DNA from: a bacterium
GTDB taxonomy: Bacteria; SZUA-182; DTGQ01
NCBI GenBank assembly: GCA_040755755.1
Contig: JBFLZW010000006.1
Coordinates: 77,982 to 141,981, forward strand
Reading direction: 5' to 3'
DNA length: 64,000 nucleotides
The notes below the pieces were generated by a model. It had not been told where the DNA came from. It saw only the letters and a program-made list of their open reading frames with translations, and searched no databases. A program made the position numbers and the translations under genes. This document shows positions 9,398 to 18,359 of the stretch, piece by piece. Each line of letters opens with the position of its first letter. Within the stretch, counting starts at the first letter, position 1.

Positions 9398-9757
9398 CTA
9401 AATGCCTGATTACTTATTTAGCGAGAGAACCATTTAGATTACCACAACCAATGAGAGGAACAGAAAAAAAATTTTTAATTGACAGTAATCCCTCAGCGAT
9501 GTACTCCGTCTTTTAATGCATAGTACTTTTGACATCCACTTCTTCTGCCTCGTGTACTTATTCCGCCACTGGATTGATAATTGGAAAACCACGATGATCA
9601 CCTGAAATTAAGGGAGGTGAGGATTCTATTTCGTAAATTGGATATTTACAAGCAGTAAATTTTCCTCAGCAGCGGGCTTTTATAAAGCTCATTCAGTAAT
9701 TATCTTGATTATCCTCAGATGTATGAGAGAATGTTTTATTTTTCAAGGGAGTATGAA
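9398..9757. other. Intergenic stretch, AT-rich, no gene seen
   Basis: This 360-base leader before the Thr-rich protein gene is AT-rich. It contains two TTGACA hexamers (near 9479 and 9528), neither with a convincing -10 box at the right distance. I see no open frame with a ribosome-binding site. Confidence 0.4.
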
Positions 9758-10279
9758 ATGAATTCAATGAAAAAGAACTGGTTAACCTTTGGTTTGATGA
9801 TTTTGGTGTTAGTGGCCTTAACGAGTGCAGCTCAAGCCCAATTTTATCCACCTATCGTGCCTCCCTTCTATGGGTATGGCTATAGTCCGGTGCCTCCGGG
9901 TTTCGGATATTATCCAGTGCCTTCGTCAGCCACTGTCGTGCCCTATGGATATCGCGGTCCCCACGCTCTGCTCACTACCCTGGCACTCCTGGGCCTTTTG
10001 CCAACGACTACAACTACTACCACACTTTTGCCGACGACTACAACCACCAGCACGCTTCTGCCGACCTACACTGTCCCCACTACCACGGTTCCAACCACGA
10101 CCGTTGGGACCACCACTGCTCTGCTGCTGGGCGGATCGATTTCCCCGACTACTGCTTTGCTGCTGTCTTCTACTACACCTACCACAACCTATCCTACGAC
10201 GACTTCTACCATTGGGACCACGACAGCTTTACTGCTGGGAGGCACCTCTACGACAACACTGCTGGCCCTGGGTATCTAA
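9758..10279 (+). CDS. Exported Thr-rich low-complexity protein
   Basis: ATG 9758 lies six bases after AAGGGAG at 9745-9751 and is preferred over an upstream in-frame start at 9719 that has no such site. Residues 1-26 form a clear signal peptide ending in SAAQAQ. A Pro/Tyr/Gly section (FYPPIVPPFYGYGYSPVPPG) follows. From about residue 80 the chain is made of Thr runs alternating with LLP, TALLLGG and TVPTTT. No cysteines or catalytic motifs are visible. It is probably a cell-surface or matrix protein. A hairpin terminator follows at 10336. It is the first of three low-complexity exported proteins in this region. Confidence 0.7.
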   Translation: MNSMKKNWLTFGLMILVLVALTSAAQAQFYPPIVPPFYGYGYSPVPPGFGYYPVPSSATVVPYGYRGPHALLTTLALLGLLPTTTTTTTLLPTTTTTSTLLPTYTVPTTTVPTTTVGTTTALLLGGSISPTTALLLSSTTPTTTYPTTTSTIGTTTALLLGGTSTTTLLALGI

Positions 10280-10335
10280 GCTCATAAGTAAGTAAATCAT
10301 AAAAAAGATCTAACGATCATCGTGCTTTTCACATA

Positions 10336-10388
10336 TCGCCTTTTCGGGCATTGAATATTAAACCCGGAAAGGCGAATTTTTTATTTTT
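10336..10388 (+). terminator. Rho-independent terminator after the Thr-rich protein
   Basis: TCGCCTTTTCGGG (10336-10348) pairs with CCCGGAAAGGCGA (10363-10375), with one G-T pair, and is followed by a T-rich run to 10388. Confidence 0.85.
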
Positions 10389-10498
10389 TGACTATTATCG
10401 GCCGACCTGGAGCCGATCAGAGAAATAGCAGAAAAAAACTATCGTTTCTCCCCGCTGATGTCAGGTTAAAACCGTCAAGATAACAGAAAGGGATAGAA

Positions 10499-13108
10499 GT
10501 GAGCATGAAGATTAATCCTGATCGAGGAGGATCGGCTCCATTTCCGGACTGGAGCAGGCTTATTGTTTTTCCTGTTTTTTTCCTCATGGCAGTCATGGCC
10601 GCGGGAGGCATGTCCTGGGCAGCAGGTGCCGATCCGGCGGTCCCCCCGCATCTCAATGTTCTGGTGATTACCATTGATACCTTACGAGCCGATCATCTTG
10701 GGTGTTACGGATATCAGGGAGTAAAGACTCCCAATATCGACACCCTGGCCCGGCAGGGAACAGTGTTCCAGCAGAGCTTCACTCCGGTTCCGGTTACCCT
10801 TCCCTCTCATGTTTCCATCTTCACCGGAACCTATCCTCCTTTTCATGGGGTCCGCAATAACGGGAATTTTATTCTTGACGCTCAGGCACTCACGCTGGCA
10901 GAGGTTCTGGCTGACCAGGGGTATCGGACGGCAGCGTTTATCGGAGCCTATGTCCTGGACTCTTATTACGGATTAGATCAGGGATTTCAATGGTATGATG
11001 ATGATTTTTCCGAAGGGGCAAGCAATGAGGAGGAATTGTATCAGGAAAAAAACGCCGAGCAGATCACCCGGGAGGCGGTGAAGTGGCTGGAGAACAACGG
11101 TCAATCCCGTTTTTTTATCTGGCTTCACTATTTCGATCCCCACTCACCCTACAGTCCGCCATCTCCCTTTCTGGAAGAATACCGCCAAAACCCCTACGAT
11201 GGGGAAATCGCCTATACCGACCACTGGCTTGGAGTTTTATTCCATAAGCTGCGGGAGCAGAAGCTCGACGACAAGACCCTGATCATTCTCACCTCAGACC
11301 ATGGTGAAAGCCTGGGAGAGCACAATGAGCTGACTCACGGAGTATTTATTTACGATGCTACCTTGCGGGTGCCTCTGATACTGAAGGGTGGTCCACTTCC
11401 TTCCTCCAAAACGGTTTCCTCCCAGGTCCGGACCCTGGACCTTATGCCAACCGTTTTACAGATCCTGGGAATCGACTGTCCAGGTTCAGTGCAGGGGAAG
11501 AGTCTGGTGAATTTAATCAATGGCCAGCCGGATAAAGAAGAGCGGGTTTTGTACTGCGAGTCCTATTTGCCGTATTACAATCATGGCTGGAGCCCGCTGG
11601 CAGGAATCCGGGCCGGTAATTGGAAATACATCAAGGCCCCGAAACCAGAGCTTTACGATCTTCAGAAAGACGCTGCGGAGAAGCAAAACCGGATCAGGGA
11701 GCTTTCGGCCACCCAGGATCAGATGGAAGCAAAGCTTAAGGCAATGCTATCTTCAATAGCCCCCCCCGAAATGAAAGGGGACCGGAAAGCGGAACCACAA
11801 GGTGATCATGCGCTCCCTGTGCCGGATCAGGATCGTCTGAAGAAGTTAATGAGCCTGGGATATATTTCCACTGCACCCGCCGGCAAGAAAAAAGATGGCT
11901 CTCTGGCTGACCCGAAGGATAAGATCGGGCTTATGGATTATTTAAACCGCGGCATGGGATTTTTGGAGGCCCGGGATCCCAACCAGGCGATCAGGGAGTT
12001 CAAAGCTTTGATCAGCCAGGATCCGCAAAATATTTTCGCTCATCTGATACTTGGCTCAACCTATTGTAAAGTTAAACTTTACGATTTGGCTTTAGAGGAG
12101 TTCACTACCGTTGCCCGGATGGATGATTCCTATATGGATATCCACAACCGGCTGGCCTCTGTCTATCAGATAAAGGGGATGAGCGACCGGGCTATTGAGG
12201 AATACAAGACAGCTATTCAGAAGTATCCCCGATGTGCGGAAAACTATAACCTTCTGGCCACGGTATATCTTGATATCCACCGCTATGATGAGGCTATCGA
12301 GCAATTGAAGGAAGGCATCAGACTTAAGCCCGGCTTTATCCGGGCCCATAATAACCTCGGACTGGCCTATGGCAGGAAAAAGAACTACGCTCTGGCCATA
12401 GAGGAGTTCCAGACTGCCCTGAAAAGCAGTCCTTCGATTGCTGAAATTTACAATAACCTGGGCTGTGTTTATCTGGAACTGGGTATCCTGCTCAACCAGA
12501 AAGAAAATATCCCTCAATTTCCCATCGATCCCCAGGAAATGGAAAAAATTTATCAGAAGATTCCGAATCTGCAGGACCATCCGGCCATAGCCTTTGATCT
12601 GGCCAGAGAGTCGTTTGAAAATTCCTTAAAGATTGATCCCCGATTCAAGGATGCCAGAATAAACCTGGGAATAGCTTACCTGAATGCCGGTTCCGGAGAC
12701 AAGGCCGTAGCTGAGTATAAAAAGATACTGGCCGATGATCCTTCGGATATCCAGTCCCGGTTGAATCTGGCTGTCGTGTATTTGCAGGGGGGGCAGGTTG
12801 AGCAGGGGAGGGAAAGCCTTCAGGAAGTCCTCATCCGGGACCCTAACAATATGCCTGCTCATTACTACCTTGGCTCAACCTACATGCAGGCAGGTCAAAT
12901 TGAAAACGCTCTTGCTGAATACCGCCGGATGGTTCAGATTCAGCCCCGGAATCCTGATGCTCATTTTTATCTGGGAGAGGCCTATCGGGCCAAAGGTCAA
13001 ACCAGGCAGGCCATTGAAGAGTATCAGCAATCACTGAAAATCAATCCCCTTCACATAAGAGCGCAGCAGAGCCTTTCCGCAGTGACCTTGAAAAATAACT
13101 CACCATGA
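10499..13108 (+). CDS. Membrane-anchored sulfatase-fold protein with TPR tail
   Basis: The 869-residue protein starts at GTG 10499 after AGAAAGGGA (ATG 10505 is an alternative). One hydrophobic segment at about 20-42 serves as signal or anchor. An alkaline-phosphatase/sulfatase-superfamily domain spans about 52-360. It contains the metal-site motifs VITIDTLRADHLGCYGY and LTSDHGESLGEHNELTHG. The usual Cys/Ser of the formylglycine site is not present: the corresponding stretch reads PVTLPSHVSIFTG, with Thr at the likely nucleophile position. It may therefore be a phosphatase/phosphodiesterase-like or inactive member rather than a true sulfatase. About nine TPR units fill 470-865 and probably bind partner proteins. 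Convergent or operon partners are not obvious. Confidence 0.8.
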   Translation: MSMKINPDRGGSAPFPDWSRLIVFPVFFLMAVMAAGGMSWAAGADPAVPPHLNVLVITIDTLRADHLGCYGYQGVKTPNIDTLARQGTVFQQSFTPVPVTLPSHVSIFTGTYPPFHGVRNNGNFILDAQALTLAEVLADQGYRTAAFIGAYVLDSYYGLDQGFQWYDDDFSEGASNEEELYQEKNAEQITREAVKWLENNGQSRFFIWLHYFDPHSPYSPPSPFLEEYRQNPYDGEIAYTDHWLGVLFHKLREQKLDDKTLIILTSDHGESLGEHNELTHGVFIYDATLRVPLILKGGPLPSSKTVSSQVRTLDLMPTVLQILGIDCPGSVQGKSLVNLINGQPDKEERVLYCESYLPYYNHGWSPLAGIRAGNWKYIKAPKPELYDLQKDAAEKQNRIRELSATQDQMEAKLKAMLSSIAPPEMKGDRKAEPQGDHALPVPDQDRLKKLMSLGYISTAPAGKKKDGSLADPKDKIGLMDYLNRGMGFLEARDPNQAIREFKALISQDPQNIFAHLILGSTYCKVKLYDLALEEFTTVARMDDSYMDIHNRLASVYQIKGMSDRAIEEYKTAIQKYPRCAENYNLLATVYLDIHRYDEAIEQLKEGIRLKPGFIRAHNNLGLAYGRKKNYALAIEEFQTALKSSPSIAEIYNNLGCVYLELGILLNQKENIPQFPIDPQEMEKIYQKIPNLQDHPAIAFDLARESFENSLKIDPRFKDARINLGIAYLNAGSGDKAVAEYKKILADDPSDIQSRLNLAVVYLQGGQVEQGRESLQEVLIRDPNNMPAHYYLGSTYMQAGQIENALAEYRRMVQIQPRNPDAHFYLGEAYRAKGQTRQAIEEYQQSLKINPLHIRAQQSLSAVTLKNNSP

Positions 13109-13208
13109 AATTCAAAATCGAATAAATCCTGCCGATATTCCGATAAGTATTGTTATCAAGGGTGAGGTGTGAGTATGTATTAACCAGTCAGGTGGAGGGG
13201 GAAAGCTG

Positions 13209-13418
13209 ATGAATACTTTGGAACATTACCAGCATGCGAACTATGCAAACCATACGGTCATGTCCGGGCCGAAAGAGTCAAACCCGATGAATAAAATTGA
13301 ATTTTCCATTCTGCCCAGAGAAAGGTTAGTGAGCGATATCGAGAAGCGGATGATGGCTGTCGAAAAGATGTTGTACAGGCTGGATAATGAGCCACCTGAT
13401 GAGAGAGTCACACCGTAA
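13209..13418 (+). CDS. Small protein of unknown function
   Basis: A 69-residue frame begins at ATG 13209 after a purine-rich GGAGGGGGAAAG. It is charged and mostly helical by composition, with the C-terminal part DIEKRMMAVEKMLYRLDNEP likely to form an amphipathic helix. No signal peptide, membrane segment or known motif is visible. It sits 100 bases after the sulfatase-fold gene on the same strand and could be co-transcribed. Evidence for coding is the ribosome-binding site and plausible composition only. Confidence 0.45.
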   Translation: MNTLEHYQHANYANHTVMSGPKESNPMNKIEFSILPRERLVSDIEKRMMAVEKMLYRLDNEPPDERVTP

Positions 13419-13556
13419 TCGGGACCCCAGGCGGTTCCTTTGCCTGCGTCTCTTTGCCGGTATTTTCATTTCCCTTCGATGAGGAGAGCAGGAATCCCCC
13501 GGTGGAGAGTCTTGTCACCACTTTATCTTTATTTTATAATTAGCCGATGTAAGAAT

Positions 13557-13586
13557 TTGACAATCGCCACACTTGTTTACTATACT
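13557..13586 (+). promoter_or_regulatory. Sigma-70-type promoter upstream of the multihaem cytochrome
   Basis: TTGACA at 13557-13562, an 18-base spacer and TATACT at 13581-13586. It would give a leader of nearly 400 bases before the cytochrome start at 13977. I looked for a cyclic-di-GMP riboswitch in that leader and did not recognise one. Confidence 0.55.
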
Positions 13587-13800
13587 ATAAATATAGCTGC
13601 CTATATAGATAGCTTATTCTGTTTATGTGTCCATGCCTTTCCTTTTTGAACTTGGAAGAGCTCTTCCTGGCGAGAACACGGGAGAGCGATTTTTTTTCAA
13701 TTCTGCAGATACGTAATTACTCAGGTAGATAGACTGCAGGTATTTGACTTGCAGAAAACCATTGAGAAAAACAGAAGCCGGAATGCAGGGAAAATGCTTT

Positions 13801-13846
13801 TATTCTGATTCCTGATTTCTGACTCCTGACTCCTGAATTCTCAAGA
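13801..13846. repeat. Dispersed GAATTC/AGGAGTCAGGAGTC repeat, copy 2
   Basis: The inverse orientation of copy 1: TTCTGACTCCTGACTCCTGA then ATTCTC. It lies within the 13419-13976 gap, whose remaining sequence is AT-rich and without a supported gene. Confidence 0.75.
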
Positions 13847-13976
13847 ATGCAGTTTCACCAACTTGCGTAATTATGCGGATAAAATTTTACCTCATACTTG
13901 ATGTGAGGAGGTATAATCCCCGGCTTTTCGACAGCCAAAAAAGAACAACTTATTTATGAGGTTAGTGAGGTTTACT

Positions 13977-16900
13977 ATGGTTAAAACAAGCAAAACGAAA
14001 CAAAAATTACCCTTATTCCAAGTAAACGCGGCCTGCTTCTTTTTCATGTCATTTATCATACTTTCCACTATCTTACCTTCGGCAACTCCATCTCTTGCCA
14101 ATCCCCTTTGCACTATACATCAGAGCAGCTCCCGAGGACCACAGGTCAACTGTACCTATTGCCATGCTGATCCCTATCCAGGATATCTCAATGACGGACT
14201 GCTCCTGGACGACACCACCGTCTGCGATCAATGCCACAGCCCGACAGGGCAATTTAACGGGACGGGGAGCGCCAAGGACAACTGGCAGGACGGGGGGGTG
14301 TATAACGGCAATCAATTAAAGCCGGGCAGGGAAAAATGGTGTGTCAACTGTCATGATGACGGAGCTTGTACGATCAATGGTGTTCCTGCACCCAATATTG
14401 CAGGTCTATCCATGAGCGGAGACTGGCAAAATTCGGCCACCATAGTGTATCCGACTGGCCCGGATGCGGGGAAAATCCTGGACGGGGACCCTGAAACCGG
14501 TATCAACAGCGGGGTAATTATCTTTGATCTGGGTGATCCTGCCGTCGTTTCTCATGTCAGGCTTTATACCGCTGCTGGGGAGTCGGCCCAATGGGAACTC
14601 TGGGGAGGAAACGATCTCAACACCTGGAGCAGAGTATTGCTTGGACCATCAGTGATTTATGCCGCACCGGTCTGGCTGACAGAGCTTGCAGGTGAATGGA
14701 ATGAAATCAGGCTGGATAAATTTATCCCGGTTCGGTACCTCAAACTGGTCAAGGCGAGTGCGTGGCCGCTCAGTGGAAATTACCTGCGCGAATTTGAATA
14801 CAAAAAGGACTTGCAATATGGCTACTACGTTACCGGCCATAAGATCGAATGCGATAACTGCCACGATCTGGCCAGCGTCCACATCGATGGTGAGAGCAGG
14901 ACCTACAGTGCCAGTGCCAGTCCCAACAACTACCAGGCAGGCTACCGCCTGAAGGACGTGGAGGTGGATGGAGAGATGAAGCCTCCGCTCGAGATTCCCC
15001 GGATAGGGTGCAACAGTGGGACAAATCCCAAAACCAGCAATGACTTTGCTCTCTGCTTCGCCTGCCATAATAAATATAAGCTCCTGGGTGATGCCTATGG
15101 AGCGGACCAATTTATGCAGGATCCCCTGGCTACGAATTTCCGCAATGACGATCATGTCGATGAAAACCTGAAGGTGAAAAACGAGCACCTTCGCCATCTC
15201 CAGGGAAGGGGCTACTGCGGTAACAGTAAGGACTGGGACTCTGACTGGGATGGTACCGGAGATTCACCTCAGAGCTGCACGGCCTGTCACAATGTTCACG
15301 GTTCTCCCTCTCCGGCCATGATCAGGCATGGAGAACTGGCCAGTACACCGGGCACTGCCAACAAATCTCCCCTGCTGAACTTTCAGTATCTCAAGAGAGG
15401 TGTGGAAGGAGATGTAACTGATTCGAGCCTGATGAGCGTTTCTGAAAGCGCTGGCGGACAGACCCAGTTCAGGGGATCGGGGCCAGGGACGATAGGGAAA
15501 AATCAGATGTGCAACATGTGTCATAATGATAAAATAACCTATCACCGTGAGCCGGTAACTTCACCCATCGCCCAGTGTCTGGACTGCCACACCACTGCGA
15601 GCGTAGCTGCAATCAATCCAAGTCATGCCACTCACCTGTCGGTGGATCCCCGTGGCCCGACCATTAGCTGCAAGATCTGCCATAGTGATTGCAGCCAAGG
15701 CAGCCCTCATCTGAAATTGATGGCTGATGGTAAATCATTACCAGAGACTACGGCCTGCGATATCTGTCATAGCAAGGACGGTGTCTTTGACGGAGTGAAC
15801 GATCAGGTGATCGGTGCTAAAATTAATTGGCAGGATGGAGTATACCAGAAGCCGGAACGCCTTGATCTGAAGCAAGGTCTGGAAAACTGGTGCGCCACTT
15901 GTCATGATGCGGGGACTTCACTCTGCAGCGAAGTATCGGCCCCGAACGTCATGGGGGATAACGCTACCTATGGTTATAATATCAATGGCCACAAAATCGC
16001 CTGCTCGGCCTGTCACGACCTGACCCTGGCCCACATTGATGCTGATGCCCGGACGTATTCGAAAAATTCCAATCCCCTGGATACCAGCGATCCTCATAAT
16101 TACCAGAATGGATATCGGTTGAAACACCGGATGATTATCCCTCTGACTATCGGCAACCAGGGATCCGATGTCAGGGCAAGGTTTGCCCTCTGCTTTGAAT
16201 GCCACGATTATGATAAAATCATGGATAGCAGCGCTCCGTATCAGACCAATTTCCAGGATGATGATGTCAACCGGCATCTTTACCATTTAAACGCCGGAAG
16301 AACAGCCTGGGATTCCGACTGGAATTACCTGCAGACGGACGATGAGCCTTTAGACTCCCGCCTGAGTTGTCCCGCCTGCCATAACGTACACGGTGCTCCC
16401 AATCCGGCCATGATTCGGCATGGTGAGTTAATCAGTACTCCCGGAACCCAGGATAAGGTGCCGGCTTTGGATTTTCGCTGGTACAAAGAGGATGGGTTTA
16501 CTCTGACCGTACTTGGTGAGGAGAGCCGCTATGGAGATATGCCGCCGCTTGGTGGAGCGGGAGAAGGATCCTTTGAGGATAACAGAGTATGCATTGGCTG
16601 TCATAGTGGCGGTAATCTTATCAAATATGACCGGGTCTATCAGCATATAACCATGCCTCAAGGTACCTGGGCCAAACCTCCGCTGCCCCCATCGGTGCGA
16701 ATCCTGAATCCGGTTTCAGGCAGCGAGGATGTGGCCGTAGATGGCAATTTGAGTTTTCTGCTTCTCTCAAACGGCCAGAATGCACTTGAGCTGGGCACCT
16801 TCTCGGTTTCCATTGAGGGGTCAATCTCCTATGACCAGAATTATCATTATGGCGATAGCGAACTTGAAGTTACCTCTCTTCCGTGGAGACCTCTGGATTA

Positions 16901-17825
16901 TCAGGTGACAGTCTTCCCCTCGGCTAATTTCGGTGATCAGGAAAGAATCACGGTGACTATTTCTGTCCAGGATAGTGCAGGCCACCGATTGACTTCTCCT
17001 GCCTGGTCCTTTATAACCAGCGGTTCCATTCCCGTGATCTGGAAGACTCCTCAGGCAGTGCGTACCGCAACCTTCTTCTATCCGGAACGCCTGATCGATG
17101 ATCAGCTGGAGACCGGAAATCCCTTTGCCGGGGGTGCTGCTCACTCAGTAGTTTTCGATTTGGGACAAAGCTATGAAGTAAGCTGGATTCGCCTACTGCT
17201 TCCTTCTCCTGAGTCTCGCAGGTGGACAATATGGGTGAGTGACGATCCGGAAAATTTCGGGACTGCCGTGAAATCGAACTGGATAGCTCAGCCATCCTGG
17301 ATTACGGTAGATAATACCGAGGCAACCTTTACGCCTGATTCTGATACCTGGCCTTCCTCGACCGCACCGGCCGGCTATATCGGAACCGATTATCAAACCT
17401 GCGCAACCTCAGCCAGTGGTGATACAGCCACCTGCACCTGGACCCCGCAGATTCCTGCGGAAGGGGATTACCTGGTTTATGCCCTCTGTATCAGCAGTGC
17501 CGACAGGGCTCCGGATGCGGTTTACACCATCAATTATGATGGCGGATCACAGTCAGTAACTGTAAACCAGCAGGGAGATGGAAAAGTGTGGAACTTTCTG
17601 GGTACCTATCATTTTGCTCAAGGAGATTCCGGCAGTATTATCCTGGGCAATGGATCCTCTTCTGACGGCTTCTTTGTAGTAGCGGATGCTATTCGGCTCG
17701 TTCCGGTGCCGGCATGGGTTCAAACTTCCGTCACTCCGAAAACAGGAAGGTATCTTAAGCTCTATACGGATATGGGGCCTTTATCTGAAGATACTATCAA
17801 GGAGGTTGACTTCGGCGGGAATTGA
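13977..17825 (+). CDS. Exported multihaem c-type cytochrome (15 CXXCH) with discoidin-like and golvesin-like domains
   Basis: ATG 13977 follows GTGAGG; an in-frame ATG at 13956 lacks a site. The 1282-residue product has a hydrophobic signal ending in PSLANP. Fifteen CXXCH haem-binding motifs are visible: CTYCH, CDQCH, CVNCH, CDNCH, CFACH, CTACH, CNMCH, CLDCH, CKICH, CDICH, CATCH, CSACH, CFECH, CPACH and CIGCH. The arrangement suggests an internally duplicated module. Two stretches (about 145-265 and 1020-1110) resemble discoidin-type carbohydrate-binding folds: IIFDLGDPAVVSHVRLYTAA and VVFDLGQSYEVSWIRLLLP. The region at about 1120-1240 resembles the golvesin C-terminal/xanthan-lyase-type domain, followed by a short discoidin-like end. 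It likely moves electrons at or beyond the outer membrane while attached to polysaccharide. That role is inferred. Confidence 0.85.
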   Translation: MVKTSKTKQKLPLFQVNAACFFFMSFIILSTILPSATPSLANPLCTIHQSSSRGPQVNCTYCHADPYPGYLNDGLLLDDTTVCDQCHSPTGQFNGTGSAKDNWQDGGVYNGNQLKPGREKWCVNCHDDGACTINGVPAPNIAGLSMSGDWQNSATIVYPTGPDAGKILDGDPETGINSGVIIFDLGDPAVVSHVRLYTAAGESAQWELWGGNDLNTWSRVLLGPSVIYAAPVWLTELAGEWNEIRLDKFIPVRYLKLVKASAWPLSGNYLREFEYKKDLQYGYYVTGHKIECDNCHDLASVHIDGESRTYSASASPNNYQAGYRLKDVEVDGEMKPPLEIPRIGCNSGTNPKTSNDFALCFACHNKYKLLGDAYGADQFMQDPLATNFRNDDHVDENLKVKNEHLRHLQGRGYCGNSKDWDSDWDGTGDSPQSCTACHNVHGSPSPAMIRHGELASTPGTANKSPLLNFQYLKRGVEGDVTDSSLMSVSESAGGQTQFRGSGPGTIGKNQMCNMCHNDKITYHREPVTSPIAQCLDCHTTASVAAINPSHATHLSVDPRGPTISCKICHSDCSQGSPHLKLMADGKSLPETTACDICHSKDGVFDGVNDQVIGAKINWQDGVYQKPERLDLKQGLENWCATCHDAGTSLCSEVSAPNVMGDNATYGYNINGHKIACSACHDLTLAHIDADARTYSKNSNPLDTSDPHNYQNGYRLKHRMIIPLTIGNQGSDVRARFALCFECHDYDKIMDSSAPYQTNFQDDDVNRHLYHLNAGRTAWDSDWNYLQTDDEPLDSRLSCPACHNVHGAPNPAMIRHGELISTPGTQDKVPALDFRWYKEDGFTLTVLGEESRYGDMPPLGGAGEGSFEDNRVCIGCHSGGNLIKYDRVYQHITMPQGTWAKPPLPPSVRILNPVSGSEDVAVDGNLSFLLLSNGQNALELGTFSVSIEGSISYDQNYHYGDSELEVTSLPWRPLDYQVTVFPSANFGDQERITVTISVQDSAGHRLTSPAWSFITSGSIPVIWKTPQAVRTATFFYPERLIDDQLETGNPFAGGAAHSVVFDLGQSYEVSWIRLLLPSPESRRWTIWVSDDPENFGTAVKSNWIAQPSWITVDNTEATFTPDSDTWPSSTAPAGYIGTDYQTCATSASGDTATCTWTPQIPAEGDYLVYALCISSADRAPDAVYTINYDGGSQSVTVNQQGDGKVWNFLGTYHFAQGDSGSIILGNGSSSDGFFVVADAIRLVPVPAWVQTSVTPKTGRYLKLYTDMGPLSEDTIKEVDFGGN

Positions 17826-17857
17826 TCAGCCGGTATAATTGATTATTCTGCCTTACC

Positions 17858-17890
17858 CTATCCATCTCCCCCAAAGGGGGAGATGGATAG
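17858..17890. repeat. Perfect 15-bp hairpin after the cytochrome gene
   Basis: CTATCCATCTCCCCC (17858-17872) is exactly inverted at 17876-17890 with loop AAA. It lies 33 bases past the cytochrome stop. There is no T-run, so it may stabilise the mRNA end or be another dispersed CCCC/GGGG repeat. A second C/G-rich motif lies at 17980-18015. Confidence 0.7.
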
Positions 17891-18187
17891 GCATTAACTT
17901 GACAATGGTAAATTAGCCAGCTTGCCTTAACCATACTGAACCACCTTAATAAGGTGAGCATCTTTTCTCCTGACGCCACTCACCCCAACCCTCTCCCCGG
18001 AGGGGCAAGGGAGAAAAACGCTGCCCCGAATTCTGGGCATGAACTCCGCTATCCCTTAATAGCATTGTATCCCCAAAGGGACGAGGGGGAAAAACGTTGC
18101 CCTTGCTCAGGCTCAATCCCCTGAGCCCAATGCAATGGGTGGAACTGGTTAATACGCAGGGAGTCTGTCATTTCGGAAGGGAAAACT

Positions 18188-18287
18188 AAAAGGGCCTTGT
18201 CTTTCGGCTTGTCATAAGCCTGTGAAGAGCAAGGCCCTTTGCTGAAATCAGGGGAATAAGGGGGGGATGGGAAAATTCCCCTGATTT
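18188..18287. terminator. Two consecutive strong hairpins between cytochrome and Tyr-rich gene
   Basis: Hairpin one pairs AAAGGGCCTTG (18189-18199) with CAAGGCCCTTT (18230-18240) and encloses an inner GGCTT/AAGCC stem at 18206-18220. Hairpin two pairs AAATCAGGGGAAT (18245-18257) with ATTCCCCTGATTT (18275-18287). They lie between two convergent genes, so a bidirectional terminator is likely. Confidence 0.6.
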
Positions 18288-18359
18288 TCATTTTATGATA
18301 GCTTACAGAACCTCATATCCATCCGGAGATCATTTCGGTTCCCCCCATACCGATTCCGG

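Noticed and set aside
13440-13649. Plus-strand frame of 69 residues
   Set aside because: No ribosome-binding site, and a good promoter lies inside it.
13557-13976. Cyclic-di-GMP riboswitch before the cytochrome
   Set aside because: No conserved GEMM core could be found in the long leader.
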